NCBI RefSeq assembly: GCF_004912145.1
Contig: NZ_STGT01000003.1
Coordinates: forward strand, 186,001 to 250,000
Reading direction: 5' to 3'
Origin: Peteryoungia rhizophila
Lineage (GTDB): Bacteria > Pseudomonadota > Alphaproteobacteria > Rhizobiales > Rhizobiaceae
Length of the DNA stretch: 64,000 bases
Shown one piece after another: positions 1-7,559 of the stretch. The translations under genes and the position numbers were made by a program. The notes under the pieces were generated by a model. That model was not told the origin of the DNA. It worked only from the letters and a program-made list of their open reading frames with translations, and ran no database searches. Positions within the stretch are counted from its first letter, which is position 1; every line of letters starts with the position of its first letter.

Positions 1-36
1 GCAGAGACAAGGGTGCTGATACGCGGCCGCTCCTAT

Positions 37-786
37 TTACTCGAAGGACAGTGTTTCGCCATCGATCGGCACATGGAGCCGCTCCTGTCCCGGCCAGGTT
101 GGCGCCGCAGCCAGGATGTCGGAACGAGACACCGTCGCGTGGTCGACCGCGTCGAGATGGGTCACCACCACTTGTACCGAATCGGCAAGCGCGAGTGTGC
201 GGGCAAGCATGGCAAGATCCATCACCAAAGGCCCCTTGCCGTTCCAAAGGGCCCCACACCCGTGCACGACGACGACCTGCGGCCTTTCATCGGCAAGCAC
301 TGCTTCGACCTCCGGGCAGAGGATCGTGTCGCCCGCCCAATACAGGGTCGGCTCTCCCGCCGCGCTGATCAGGAAGCCCGAGACCTCGCCCATATCGTCG
401 AGAACGTCCGGCGGGCCATGTCGTCCCTCGGTGGTGCGGATGTTGACAGCGCCGAGCGTGAGGCCGTCACCGATTGCGCGGACGTCATCAAAGCCCATGC
501 GCTGGATCGAAACCCGGTCACGCGCATGGCAGAGGATGGGGGTCGATTTCGGCAGCACCTGTTGCGCCGTCTCGTCGAAATGGTCGGAATGAAGATGGGA
601 AATGAGCACGGCATCGATACCCTGCAAGAGTTCGCTGATTGGAACCGGCAGATCGACGAGCGGTGACGGGCCTCGGCCGGAATAGCTCCGCCCCTCGCCT
701 TTTCCCGCGAGCCAGGGATCGATCAATAGCCGGATCCCCGCCAATTCCACTGTGAGTGTCGCGCTGCGAATGAGCCTGATCTGCAC
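37..786 (-). CDS. MBL-fold metal-dependent hydrolase
   Basis: Metallo-beta-lactamase fold protein of 249 residues, probably a soluble hydrolase of the UlaG-like branch; the substrate cannot be deduced. The zinc-binding signature SHLHSDHFD follows a beta-rich N-terminus (LLIDPWLAGKGEG), and later conserved stretches WAGDT and VVVVHGCGA fit the family. The start is taken at the GTG whose codon lies at 784-786, because AGGAGG sits about seven bases upstream; a longer reading into the trigger-factor region is Arg/Pro-rich and unconvincing. It lies just downstream of tig on the same strand, separated by a hairpin terminator. Fold confident, function unknown. Confidence 0.8.
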   Translation of the reverse strand: MQIRLIRSATLTVELAGIRLLIDPWLAGKGEGRSYSGRGPSPLVDLPVPISELLQGIDAVLISHLHSDHFDETAQQVLPKSTPILCHARDRVSIQRMGFDDVRAIGDGLTLGAVNIRTTEGRHGPPDVLDDMGEVSGFLISAAGEPTLYWAGDTILCPEVEAVLADERPQVVVVHGCGALWNGKGPLVMDLAMLARTLALADSVQVVVTHLDAVDHATVSRSDILAAAPTWPGQERLHVPIDGETLSFE

Positions 787-813
787 GAGCTGACCTCCTC
801 CCTCCAAAATACG

Positions 814-839
814 AAAAAGCCGCCCCGAGGGACGGCTTT
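814..839 (-). terminator. Rho-independent terminator of tig
   Basis: On the minus strand an AAGCCG.CCC stem with one bulged base, a short TCG loop and the partner GGGCGGCTT are followed by a T-run. It sits between the tig stop and the downstream hydrolase, whose own ribosome binding site lies just beyond it. Confidence 0.65.
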
Positions 840-865
840 CACTCAACTCAAACAGGAACCCGAAC

Positions 866-2344
866 TTACTCGGCGTCGCCTTCGGCGGCCTTCTTCTTCG
901 GAGCTGCCTTCTTCTTCGGTGCGGCTTCTTCGCCTTCGGCAGCGTCTTCAGCCTTGGCAGCAGCCTTCTTCTTCGGGGCTGCCTTCTTGGCCGGCTTGTC
1001 GCCTTCTTCGGCGTCATCGGCGAGCAGTTCTTCCTTGCTCACCTTCTTGTCGGTGACGGAGACTTCAGCCAGCAGCTTGTCGATGACCTTCTCTTCGAAG
1101 ATCGGTGCACGCAGCGAAGCAGAAGCACCCGGCGTGTTGCGGAAGAAGTCGAGGATCTGCTTCTCCTGGCCCGGGAACTGCTGCAGCTGGGCGAACAGCG
1201 AACGCTGCATTTCTTCTTCGGTCACTTCGATGCCGGCCTTTTCGCCGATTTCGGAGAGAACGAGGCCGAGGCGGACACGGCGCTCGGCCAGCGCGCGGTA
1301 TTCTTCGCGAGCTGCTTCTTCCGTCGTGTCTTCGTCAGCGAAGGTCTTGCCGGACTGGGCGAGATCGGTGTTGATTTGGCGCCAGATGTTCTCGAACTCG
1401 GCATCGACAAGCTTGGAGGGCGATTCGAACTTGTAGAGAGCGTCGAGCTGGTCGAGGATCTGACGCTTGACCTTCTGGCGGGTGACGTTGCCGTACTGGC
1501 TCTCGATCTGGCCGCGGACGATTTCCTTCAGCTTCTCGACCGATTCGACGCCGAGCTTGGTGGCCAGTTCGTCGTTGATTTCGGTTGCCGCAGGTGCTGC
1601 AACTTCCTTCACGGTGATGTCGAAGGTGGCTTCCTTGCCGGCGAGGTTGGCAGCCGGGTAATCGGCCGGGAAGTTCACGGTGATGACCTTTTCGTCACCA
1701 GCCTTGAGGCCGACCAGCTGCTCTTCGAAGCCCGGGATGAAGCGGTTCGAGCCGATGACCAATTCTGCGTCTTCGTCCTTGCCGCCGTCGAAGGCTTCGC
1801 CGTCTACCTTGCCGAGGTAGTCCATGGTGACGCGGTCGCCGTCGGCAGCCTTGCCCTTCTTGGCTTCGTAGGTGCGTGCGCTTTCAGCGATCTTTTCGAT
1901 CTGCTCGGTGATCTCTTCTTCAGAGACGTCAACGACTTCGCGGGTGACCGTGATGCCGTCAACCGACTTGAGTTCGATCGCCGGGATGATTTCGTAGGAG
2001 AGCGTGAACTCCAGATCGGCCTCAGCCGACAGGATCTTTTCCGCTTCCTTCTCGTCCTCGGTCATGACGATTTCCGGCTGGGTTGCCGACTTTTCGCCGC
2101 GCTCCGACAGGATCGCCGAGGGCTGGTCGCGGATGATCTCGTTGACGAGTTCAGCCATGATCGACTTGCCGTACATCTTCTTGACATGAGAGACCGGCAC
2201 CTTGCCCGGGCGGAAGCCGTTGATGCGGACCTTGTCCTTCACATCGGCCAGACGCTCGTTCATGCGCTGTTCCATGTCCTTGGCCGGGATCACGACCTTG
2301 ATTTCGCGCTTCAGCCCTTCAGCGAGCGTTTCGATAACCTGCAT
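866..2344 (-). CDS. tig: Trigger factor, ribosome-associated chaperone/PPIase
   Basis: Trigger factor binds the ribosome near the peptide exit tunnel and holds nascent chains; its middle domain is an FKBP-type prolyl isomerase. The 492-residue product has the N-terminal ribosome-binding domain ([17 protein letters not shown] matches the GFRxGKxP signature, about residues 43-59), the FKBP domain (about 150-250, with [15 protein letters not shown]) and the helical C-terminal domain. The last ~50 residues are an unusual Lys/Ala tail with repeated APKKKA units separated by acidic segments, which makes the protein longer than typical ~430-residue homologues. The start is the ATG at 2344 with AAGG upstream. 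A terminator lies at 814-839. Confidence 0.97.
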   Translation of the reverse strand: MQVIETLAEGLKREIKVVIPAKDMEQRMNERLADVKDKVRINGFRPGKVPVSHVKKMYGKSIMAELVNEIIRDQPSAILSERGEKSATQPEIVMTEDEKEAEKILSAEADLEFTLSYEIIPAIELKSVDGITVTREVVDVSEEEITEQIEKIAESARTYEAKKGKAADGDRVTMDYLGKVDGEAFDGGKDEDAELVIGSNRFIPGFEEQLVGLKAGDEKVITVNFPADYPAANLAGKEATFDITVKEVAAPAATEINDELATKLGVESVEKLKEIVRGQIESQYGNVTRQKVKRQILDQLDALYKFESPSKLVDAEFENIWRQINTDLAQSGKTFADEDTTEEAAREEYRALAERRVRLGLVLSEIGEKAGIEVTEEEMQRSLFAQLQQFPGQEKQILDFFRNTPGASASLRAPIFEEKVIDKLLAEVSVTDKKVSKEELLADDAEEGDKPAKKAAPKKKAAAKAEDAAEGEEAAPKKKAAPKKKAAEGDAE

Positions 2345-2528
2345 GTTCTTACCTTCATGTCGTGGCGGCCGTGCTCGGACAGCCGGTGTTTTCCCTGAGC
2401 ACGACGCCGGAATTGATTTTCCCGGACGTGGCTGCGTCGCAATTCGTCAACAATCTGCCAAGCAAAACGGCGCCGGACTGACAGGAGTCACACCTCGGTG
2501 TTCTCTCGTCGATCCCGCGCGGCTTAGC

Positions 2529-2613
<85 letters not shown>

Positions 2614-2761
2614 GTCCAAAAGCGCATGCTGTATCGCGCATGGCCCCTCCGGAGCGCGCGTCTCTATAACACCCGTTTTCCCCCACGCAAAGGAAAAATG
2701 ACAGCATTGCAGGGCGCTCGCAGCCCGCCTCACAGGCTTTGCAGCAGGCGAATGGCGGCGC

Positions 2762-3337
2762 TTAGTAGAGCGGCTCTTCGTAGAGCTCCTCGCCATCCAG
2801 CATCAGGGCGCGAATCTGTGCCTGACCGTCCTCGGACACACGCGCCGCCACGGATACCCGGCCCTGATTGCGCCCGTCTTCGATCGGCCTACCCTCGCCT
2901 TCCGGCACATAGAATCGCTCGATGCCATAGGAGACGGTGAGATTGCCGGCGTTCGACCACTCCCAGTCGTAGATCGTGACAGGCTGGGAGAGCAGCACAA
3001 CGCTGCCTGCCTCCTCGGGGAGTGGATCGAAAGAGGCGTCTGCGACAATCCAGAAGCCATCGGCGCCCGGCTTCAGCCGCACATGGAGCCTTGCAACCTC
3101 ACCGGTGTCCGGTCGGGTCCCGGTCACAGACGTCGTGGAGATCGTCGAGATGTCGTAGGTCAGAATGACATAGTCGCCGCGCAGAAGATCACGCGGATCG
3201 ACCGGCGCCGTCTTCAGCAACACTTCCGTTCCGGATCTCAGAATAGAGGCGCGCCCTTCGATCATGTAGCCGAGGATCGCCGTTTGGACGATGGCGATGA
3301 ACAGCGCGACGGCGGCAAAGGGTTTTGCAGTGATCAT
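2762..3337 (-). CDS. GDYXXLXY-domain membrane-anchored protein
   Basis: A 191-residue protein with one N-terminal hydrophobic segment (residues ~8-25) and an extracytoplasmic domain holding the family signature LLRGDYVILTYDIS (GDYxxLxY). The biochemical role is unknown. Its ATG overlaps the stop of the upstream DUF2157 gene by four bases (ATGA), so the two are translationally coupled; this pairing is recurrent in bacteria, which suggests a joint membrane complex. Family assignment is confident; function is inference from linkage only. Confidence 0.85.
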   Translation of the reverse strand: MITAKPFAAVALFIAIVQTAILGYMIEGRASILRSGTEVLLKTAPVDPRDLLRGDYVILTYDISTISTTSVTGTRPDTGEVARLHVRLKPGADGFWIVADASFDPLPEEAGSVVLLSQPVTIYDWEWSNAGNLTVSYGIERFYVPEGEGRPIEDGRNQGRVSVAARVSEDGQAQIRALMLDGEELYEEPLY

Positions 3338-4443
3338 GACGTCACCTCTGCGACAGGACGGGAGAAACGTTTTTCCAGCCGGATGACCAAGAACGCCAGG
3401 ATGGCCACAACGAGACCTGCAAGCAGGAAGAAGGCCGACGTGCCGAGAATGCTGTCGATCGTCTCATAGGAAAGGTAGAGCACTTCGGCCGCAAAGGCAC
3501 CGTAAGCAAGGAAACGGACCGCACCATTGTCCCGGCCATCCAGTGCAATCGCGGCGATCGACAGAGCGAGAATGATCACACCCAGCACGGCGATCGAGAC
3601 CGCACCCACTGCACTGCCTTGCACATAGGCAAAACCGCTCAAGGCGAGCAGCAGAGCATAGAAGCTGCCTGATGCACCGAGCTTTCGATGGATTGCCGCC
3701 AAAGGCGAGCGCGGCACGGTTAGCGCCAGGAAGATCAACGTCGCCACGATGCCTACGCCAAACGCATAGACCTCGCCTCGGTCGAGGATCGTCATCCACC
3801 AGATCCAGGTGACGAGGAGGATGTAGCCGAAATGCTTGGCCCTGTTGGCGCCCGTCCAGTGTGAGAGCCCGAAAACAACGGCTGCCCCAAAGGGCGGCCA
3901 CCAGGCCCAGACCCCGTGACTGCCGATGTCCCAGCCAAAACTGTCAAACCCACCGCCAAAGGTCACAAGCGAGAGCGCGCCTGCGACGATGGCGAGCGCG
4001 CCGGACCGGAAGAGTACGGCAGAGATGGCGGTGACCGTGAACCACAAGAACATCGCGGAGAAGGTGTCGCCCGAGAGATGGTAGAGCTGGCCGATCAAGG
4101 CGATTGCGCCACCGAAGGCCGCGGCTCCGAGCACAAGCGATCCGGCTGCAATCCGATCGGCACCCAGCAGCCGGGCAATCGCTGCGACCGCGTGGAAGAT
4201 CCAGATCAAACCGATGATGCCGACGACCTTAGCAAGACGCGGGATAAGCTCCCAGTTGGCCGCGATCAACATCAGCAGAGAAGCGGCAATGAGCAGTGCC
4301 GCGAACATGGACAACACGCCACCGATGCTGAAGCGTGCGCCCCGTCGATCGACGTCCTCCAACAACCTTCCGGCCGTTGCCGCATCAATCAGTCCGCGCC
4401 CGACCCAATCATCGAGATCGCGTTTCAGCCTGCCCCTGTACAT
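3334..4443 (-). CDS. DUF2157 polytopic membrane protein
   Basis: 369 residues. An N-terminal ~45-residue soluble segment (LDDWVGRGLIDAATAGRLL), typical of DUF2157, is followed by roughly ten hydrophobic segments spanning most of the protein. It ends with a basic cytoplasmic tail. No catalytic motif is visible. It is coupled to the downstream GDYXXLXY gene. The start is the ATG at 4443, preceded by GGGAGGG and a GGGAG closer in. Role unknown. Confidence 0.85.
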   Translation of the reverse strand: MYRGRLKRDLDDWVGRGLIDAATAGRLLEDVDRRGARFSIGGVLSMFAALLIAASLLMLIAANWELIPRLAKVVGIIGLIWIFHAVAAIARLLGADRIAAGSLVLGAAAFGGAIALIGQLYHLSGDTFSAMFLWFTVTAISAVLFRSGALAIVAGALSLVTFGGGFDSFGWDIGSHGVWAWWPPFGAAVVFGLSHWTGANRAKHFGYILLVTWIWWMTILDRGEVYAFGVGIVATLIFLALTVPRSPLAAIHRKLGASGSFYALLLALSGFAYVQGSAVGAVSIAVLGVIILALSIAAIALDGRDNGAVRFLAYGAFAAEVLYLSYETIDSILGTSAFFLLAGLVVAILAFLVIRLEKRFSRPVAEVTS

Positions 4444-4566
4444 CGGCCACTCCCGTTTGGTCCCTCCCGCAATCTGGAACGGGCAATAAGGAAAGACAAG
4501 CGACTGGCGTCACCGGTACCGACAGCTTCTGCGCCCATGCAGAAATCGCATGCCTTCCATGTCAAT

Positions 4567-4601
4567 ATTGCACTGCACAAACTCGTTCGTGTCGCCTATG
4601 T
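4567..4601 (+). promoter_or_regulatory. Promoter with LysR-type box ahead of the sRNA
   Basis: The imperfect palindrome TTGCACTGCACAA (4568-4580, T-N11-A type) is followed after 15 bases by a -10-like CTATGT (4596-4601). The same box with the same 15-base spacing occurs at 55407-55440 ahead of the second DUF1127 gene. The -35 position falls inside the box, as expected for an activator-dependent promoter. In related bacteria LysR regulators of the VtlR/LsrB type control CCUCCUCCC or AbcR sRNAs and DUF1127 genes; assignment to such a regulator is inference. Confidence 0.65.
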
Positions 4602-4607
4602 TCATAT

Positions 4608-4762
4608 TCAACAGAGCGACGGAACTTCTGGCGCTTCTCCTTCGACCCGCGTTACCTCCTCCCAATGCGGGCTCGATTGACCAACGACACTCCTCCTCCC
4701 AGTCGTTGGTCTGCACAAATGACGCTCACCGGACCTCCTCCCCCGGTGAGCGTTATTTTTTT
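4608..4762 (+). ncRNA. CCUCCUCCC-loop small RNA (alpha-r14/NfeR1 or 'cuckoo' RNA type)
   Basis: Three consecutive hairpins each display a C/U-rich anti-Shine-Dalgarno loop. Hairpin 1 has an 8-bp stem 4646-4653/4664-4671 with loop ACCTCCTCCC. Hairpin 2 has a perfect 10-bp stem 4679-4688/4702-4711 with loop ACTCCTCCTCCCA. Hairpin 3 has an 11-bp stem 4722-4732/4743-4753 with loop ACCTCCTCCC, and a following T-run makes it the terminator. The 5' end near 4608 is inferred from a -10-like element at 4596. This architecture matches the rhizobial alpha-r14 (NfeR1) family and the wider CCUCCUCCC 'cuckoo' RNAs, which base-pair with ribosome binding sites of target mRNAs. No convincing reading frame lies inside. 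The DUF1127 gene follows 250 bases downstream. Confidence 0.85.
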
Positions 4763-5016
4763 GTCTTCTTCCCAATTCCGACTGAAGCAAGCAGTGGGCA
4801 GGCACATGACCTGCTCGAATGCAGGGCACGATGCCAGCTAAGGCAAACGCACAAAAAATCGCCAGTTAACAACGGGTTAAATCGATTGTTATGCGCTTGG
4901 CGCATGGGTGATCTGTTGCATTATGTCTTCAAACGTTTCGCAATGCAGCATATATTCAACTCATGAAATTCGAAGGGGCCCACGGACGGGTCCAAACCAC
5001 CAAAGAGGTAGACCCA

Positions 5017-5163
5017 ATGAACATCGCTCGCTCGCTCAACAATTGGCGCAAGTATCGTCAGACGATCACCGAACTCGGCCGCATGTCGGACCGCGAACTG
5101 CGTGACCTCGGCATTGGCCGCGAAGACATCCGTCGCGTTGCCCGCCACGCCGTCAACGGCTGA
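5017..5163 (+). CDS. DUF1127 mini-protein
   Basis: A 48-residue, Arg-rich protein with the DUF1127 pattern: an N-terminal amphipathic helix (NNWRKYRQTITEL) followed by MSDRELRDLGIGREDIRR. The start ATG at 5017 has AAAGAGG ten bases upstream; a longer in-frame start at 4963 lacks such a site. Short alphaproteobacterial DUF1127 proteins have been linked to RNA turnover and phosphate or stress responses (for example CcaF1 in Rhodobacter), where the gene also neighbours CCUCCUCCC sRNAs. Here the sRNA is upstream and the gene's own terminator carries the motif. It is too short for most automatic gene callers. Confidence 0.9.
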   Translation: MNIARSLNNWRKYRQTITELGRMSDRELRDLGIGREDIRRVARHAVNG

Positions 5164-5196
5164 TAGGTCCCGACTTTGGTCGGATCAAAACAAACG

Positions 5197-5232
5197 AAAA
5201 ACCCCGGATCTCCTCCCAGATCCGGGGTTTTT
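5197..5232 (+). terminator. Terminator of DUF1127 gene carrying a CTCCTCCC motif
   Basis: A perfect 10-bp stem CCCCGGATCT (5202-5211) / AGATCCGGGG (5218-5227) with loop CCTCCC is flanked by A- and T-runs. The loop with its flanking stem base reads TCTCCTCCCAGA, the same anti-Shine-Dalgarno core as the three loops of the upstream sRNA. It can also terminate the convergent nucleoside hydrolase gene. Confidence 0.9.
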
Positions 5233-5255
5233 CTTTGTCTGCTCAGCGGCGCTGC

Positions 5256-6221
5256 TCAGTCTTCGCGGACGGCAACGATCACGTCGTGAATGAGCTTCAG
5301 CACAGCCGGAGCATCGATCTCGGTGCAGATCTTCTGGCTCGGCAGGTCACCGTCCCAATCGGAGGGACCAAAACCACGACCGTCCGGCTTCTGGATCGTC
5401 TGCCCATCGGCGATACCACCACAGACGACGCGAATGACGCCGCTGCGGGTTTTGAACAATTCCGGCGCCACGACATAGACGCAGGCGCAGCTGTCGTGCA
5501 CGACCATGCCGTCGTCCACCAGGCCTTCATAGAAGTCGATGTAGAACTGAGAGAGATTGAAGAGCAGGCGAGCGCGGCTGGTGCCGGCAGCGTCTCTGAT
5601 GTCCGCGAGCTGCGTGCGCGTCATCACCGTCTGCATGGTAACGTCGAGACCGACGACAACGACCGGCCACTTTGCCGTCATCACCACGTCGGCTGCTTCC
5701 GGATCCCCATGGATATTGGCTTCGGCCGCCGGCGTGACATTGCCGTTGACGTCGAAGGCGCCGCCCATGATGACGATCTCCTTGACGAGACCGACAAGCT
5801 CCGGGTCCTCCTTCAGCGCATTGGCGAGATTGGTCATGCGACCGACGGCAACGATGGTCACCTCGCCCGGATTGGCACGGACCGTCTCGACGATGAAGCG
5901 ATGGGCGGGACGCGGATCGGGATGGACATCCGTGACTTCGGGCACGCCGATATTGCCGAGACCGTCATCCCCATGGATGAATTTCGGTGGTGCATGGCTG
6001 ACGCGATGCGGGATGAAGGTCTCGCCGGCGCCGCGGGCCACGGGGGCATCGATCTTCCATTCACGCTTGAGGAACAGCGCGTTGCGGGTCGTGATGTCGA
6101 TCTCGGCATTGCCGAAGACGGTGGTGATGCCAAGGAGGTCGATGTGAGGGTGATGGTGCAGGAAGAGGAGCGCCATGGCATCGTCGACGCCAGGGTCCGT
6201 ATCAAAGATGACTTTATGCAT
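5256..6221 (-). CDS. Inosine-uridine preferring nucleoside hydrolase
   Basis: Hydrolyses the N-glycosidic bond of ribonucleosides to base plus ribose; a cytosolic Ca2+-dependent enzyme used in nucleoside salvage or catabolism. The 321-residue protein begins with the diagnostic FDTDPGVDDAMAL cluster, whose aspartates hold calcium and the catalytic water. EIVIMGGAFDVNGNVTPAAE (family MGGxxxxxGNxTpxaE) lies around residues 170-190. Length is typical. It stands alone, convergent with DUF1127. Substrate range (purine, pyrimidine or mixed) cannot be told from sequence. Confidence 0.92.
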   Translation of the reverse strand: MHKVIFDTDPGVDDAMALLFLHHHPHIDLLGITTVFGNAEIDITTRNALFLKREWKIDAPVARGAGETFIPHRVSHAPPKFIHGDDGLGNIGVPEVTDVHPDPRPAHRFIVETVRANPGEVTIVAVGRMTNLANALKEDPELVGLVKEIVIMGGAFDVNGNVTPAAEANIHGDPEAADVVMTAKWPVVVVGLDVTMQTVMTRTQLADIRDAAGTSRARLLFNLSQFYIDFYEGLVDDGMVVHDSCACVYVVAPELFKTRSGVIRVVCGGIADGQTIQKPDGRGFGPSDWDGDLPSQKICTEIDAPAVLKLIHDVIVAVRED

Positions 6222-6286
6222 GAAATTGGTCGTCCTGTATCAAGGAAGCGCGTTACATATCCCAATCCCGGTGGACGGGAAAGCGA

Positions 6287-6739
6287 TCAGCCGCATGTTT
6301 CCGCAAACTCGCCCCTGAGCTTTGGAAAGTCTTCCATCGGCGGGAATTGCGCATAGCTGTGCCGCGCGGGCACCGTTACCCAGGGCAGTTTTTCCGACAC
6401 GCAGGTTTCGATGGAGGGCGCCAGCTTTGCTGTGCTGTCCAGCATGGTGGCGCGGATGTTGACCAGGGGGCCCATCATCTCGGCCCGGGTGAAGGTCCAG
6501 CTCAGGCAATGGGGGCAGAAGTAATGTCGCAACTCCCCGTGCATGCCGCCGATCACCGGCACCAGGCCTGTGATCTCGACGCAATCGTCCGGAAAGAGCG
6601 CACTGAGCGAATAGGCGCTGGCCGTCATCCGCTGGCATCCCTTGCAGTGGCAGGCCATCGTCATCAGTGGTCGACTCTTCACCTTCAGCGTGACCTGCCC
6701 GCAACGGCAGCTGCCGCGATCCTCGTCTACACCTTCCAT
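6287..6739 (-). CDS. GFA-family (CENP-V/GFA domain) zinc protein
   Basis: 150 residues with the cysteine pattern of the GFA/CENP-V fold: CRCG near the N-terminus, CHCKGCQR in the middle and CPHC later, which bind two zinc ions. The name derives from glutathione-dependent formaldehyde-activating enzyme, but most relatives have no proven reaction. The start ATG at 6739 is preceded by GGGGCAGGA; upstream codons on this strand overlap cobM and are rejected. It lies 34 bases after cobM on the same strand and could be the last gene of the corrin operon. A second GFA gene (17148-17567) sits inside the other cobalamin operon. Confidence 0.85.
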   Translation of the reverse strand: MEGVDEDRGSCRCGQVTLKVKSRPLMTMACHCKGCQRMTASAYSLSALFPDDCVEITGLVPVIGGMHGELRHYFCPHCLSWTFTRAEMMGPLVNIRATMLDSTAKLAPSIETCVSEKLPWVTVPARHSYAQFPPMEDFPKLRGEFAETCG

Positions 6740-6773
6740 TGTCCTGCCCCTTTGGCTGGCGGGCGATGTCCAA

Positions 6774-7559
6774 TCAACCCGTCTTGGCAACCTTCTTCTT
6801 TTTCCCGACATTGCGCAGCACATGGCAGAAATCGGAATTGTAGAGATCACTGTCGCGGAACTCGACATGGCCGAAGACCTTGCCGACCATGATCAGGGCC
6901 GTGCGGGTGATCTTCGCCTTGCGCACCTCCTCGGCCATGTCCTTCAAGGTCGTCCGGATGAAGAGTTCGTCTGGCCAGGTGGAGCGATAGGCAACCACCA
7001 CCGGGCAGTCCTCGCCATAAAAGGGCGTCAGCGTGTCGCGGATATGGGTGAGGTTGCGGATCGACAGATGGATCGCAAGGGTCGCCCGCGAACGCCCCAA
7101 GATCTCCAGCGTTTCGAATTCCGGCATCGAGGAGGCCTTCATCTCGGTGCGCGTGACGATGACGGTCTGGGCGATTTCGGGAAGCGTCAGCTCGGTCTTC
7201 AGCCGTGCGGCGGTCGCCGCGAAAGCCGGGACGCCGGGGACGACATCATAGGGAATGCTGAGCGCATCGAGACGGCGCATCTGTTCGGCGATTGCGCCAT
7301 AGATCGACGGGTCGCCGGAATGCACACGAGCGACGTCTTCGCCGCGTTCATGGGCAGCGACCATATCCGCGACGATCTCGTCGAGATGCATGGGCGCCGT
7401 GTCCTTGACGATCGCGCCCTCGGGTGCTGCCTCGACGATCTCCTCCGGCACCAGCGAGCCGGCATAGAGGCAGACCGGGCAGCGTTCGATGAGGCGAAGG
7501 CCACGGACGGTAATGAGATCGGGGGCTCCCGGCCCGGCACCAATGAAATAGACGGTCAT
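6774..7559 (-). CDS. cobM: Precorrin-4 C11-methyltransferase
   Basis: Transfers a methyl group from S-adenosylmethionine to C11 of precorrin-4 in corrin-ring synthesis. The 261-residue protein has the tetrapyrrole-methylase start YFIGAGPGAPDLITVRG, the AGSLVPEE motif typical of CobM/CbiF, and HSGDPSIYGA, which helps form the SAM pocket. Length is as expected. Its ATG overlaps the stop of the cbiG-cobJ fusion by four bases, so it is translationally coupled at the end of operon I. Confidence 0.95.
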   Translation of the reverse strand: MTVYFIGAGPGAPDLITVRGLRLIERCPVCLYAGSLVPEEIVEAAPEGAIVKDTAPMHLDEIVADMVAAHERGEDVARVHSGDPSIYGAIAEQMRRLDALSIPYDVVPGVPAFAATAARLKTELTLPEIAQTVIVTRTEMKASSMPEFETLEILGRSRATLAIHLSIRNLTHIRDTLTPFYGEDCPVVVAYRSTWPDELFIRTTLKDMAEEVRKAKITRTALIMVGKVFGHVEFRDSDLYNSDFCHVLRNVGKKKKVAKTG

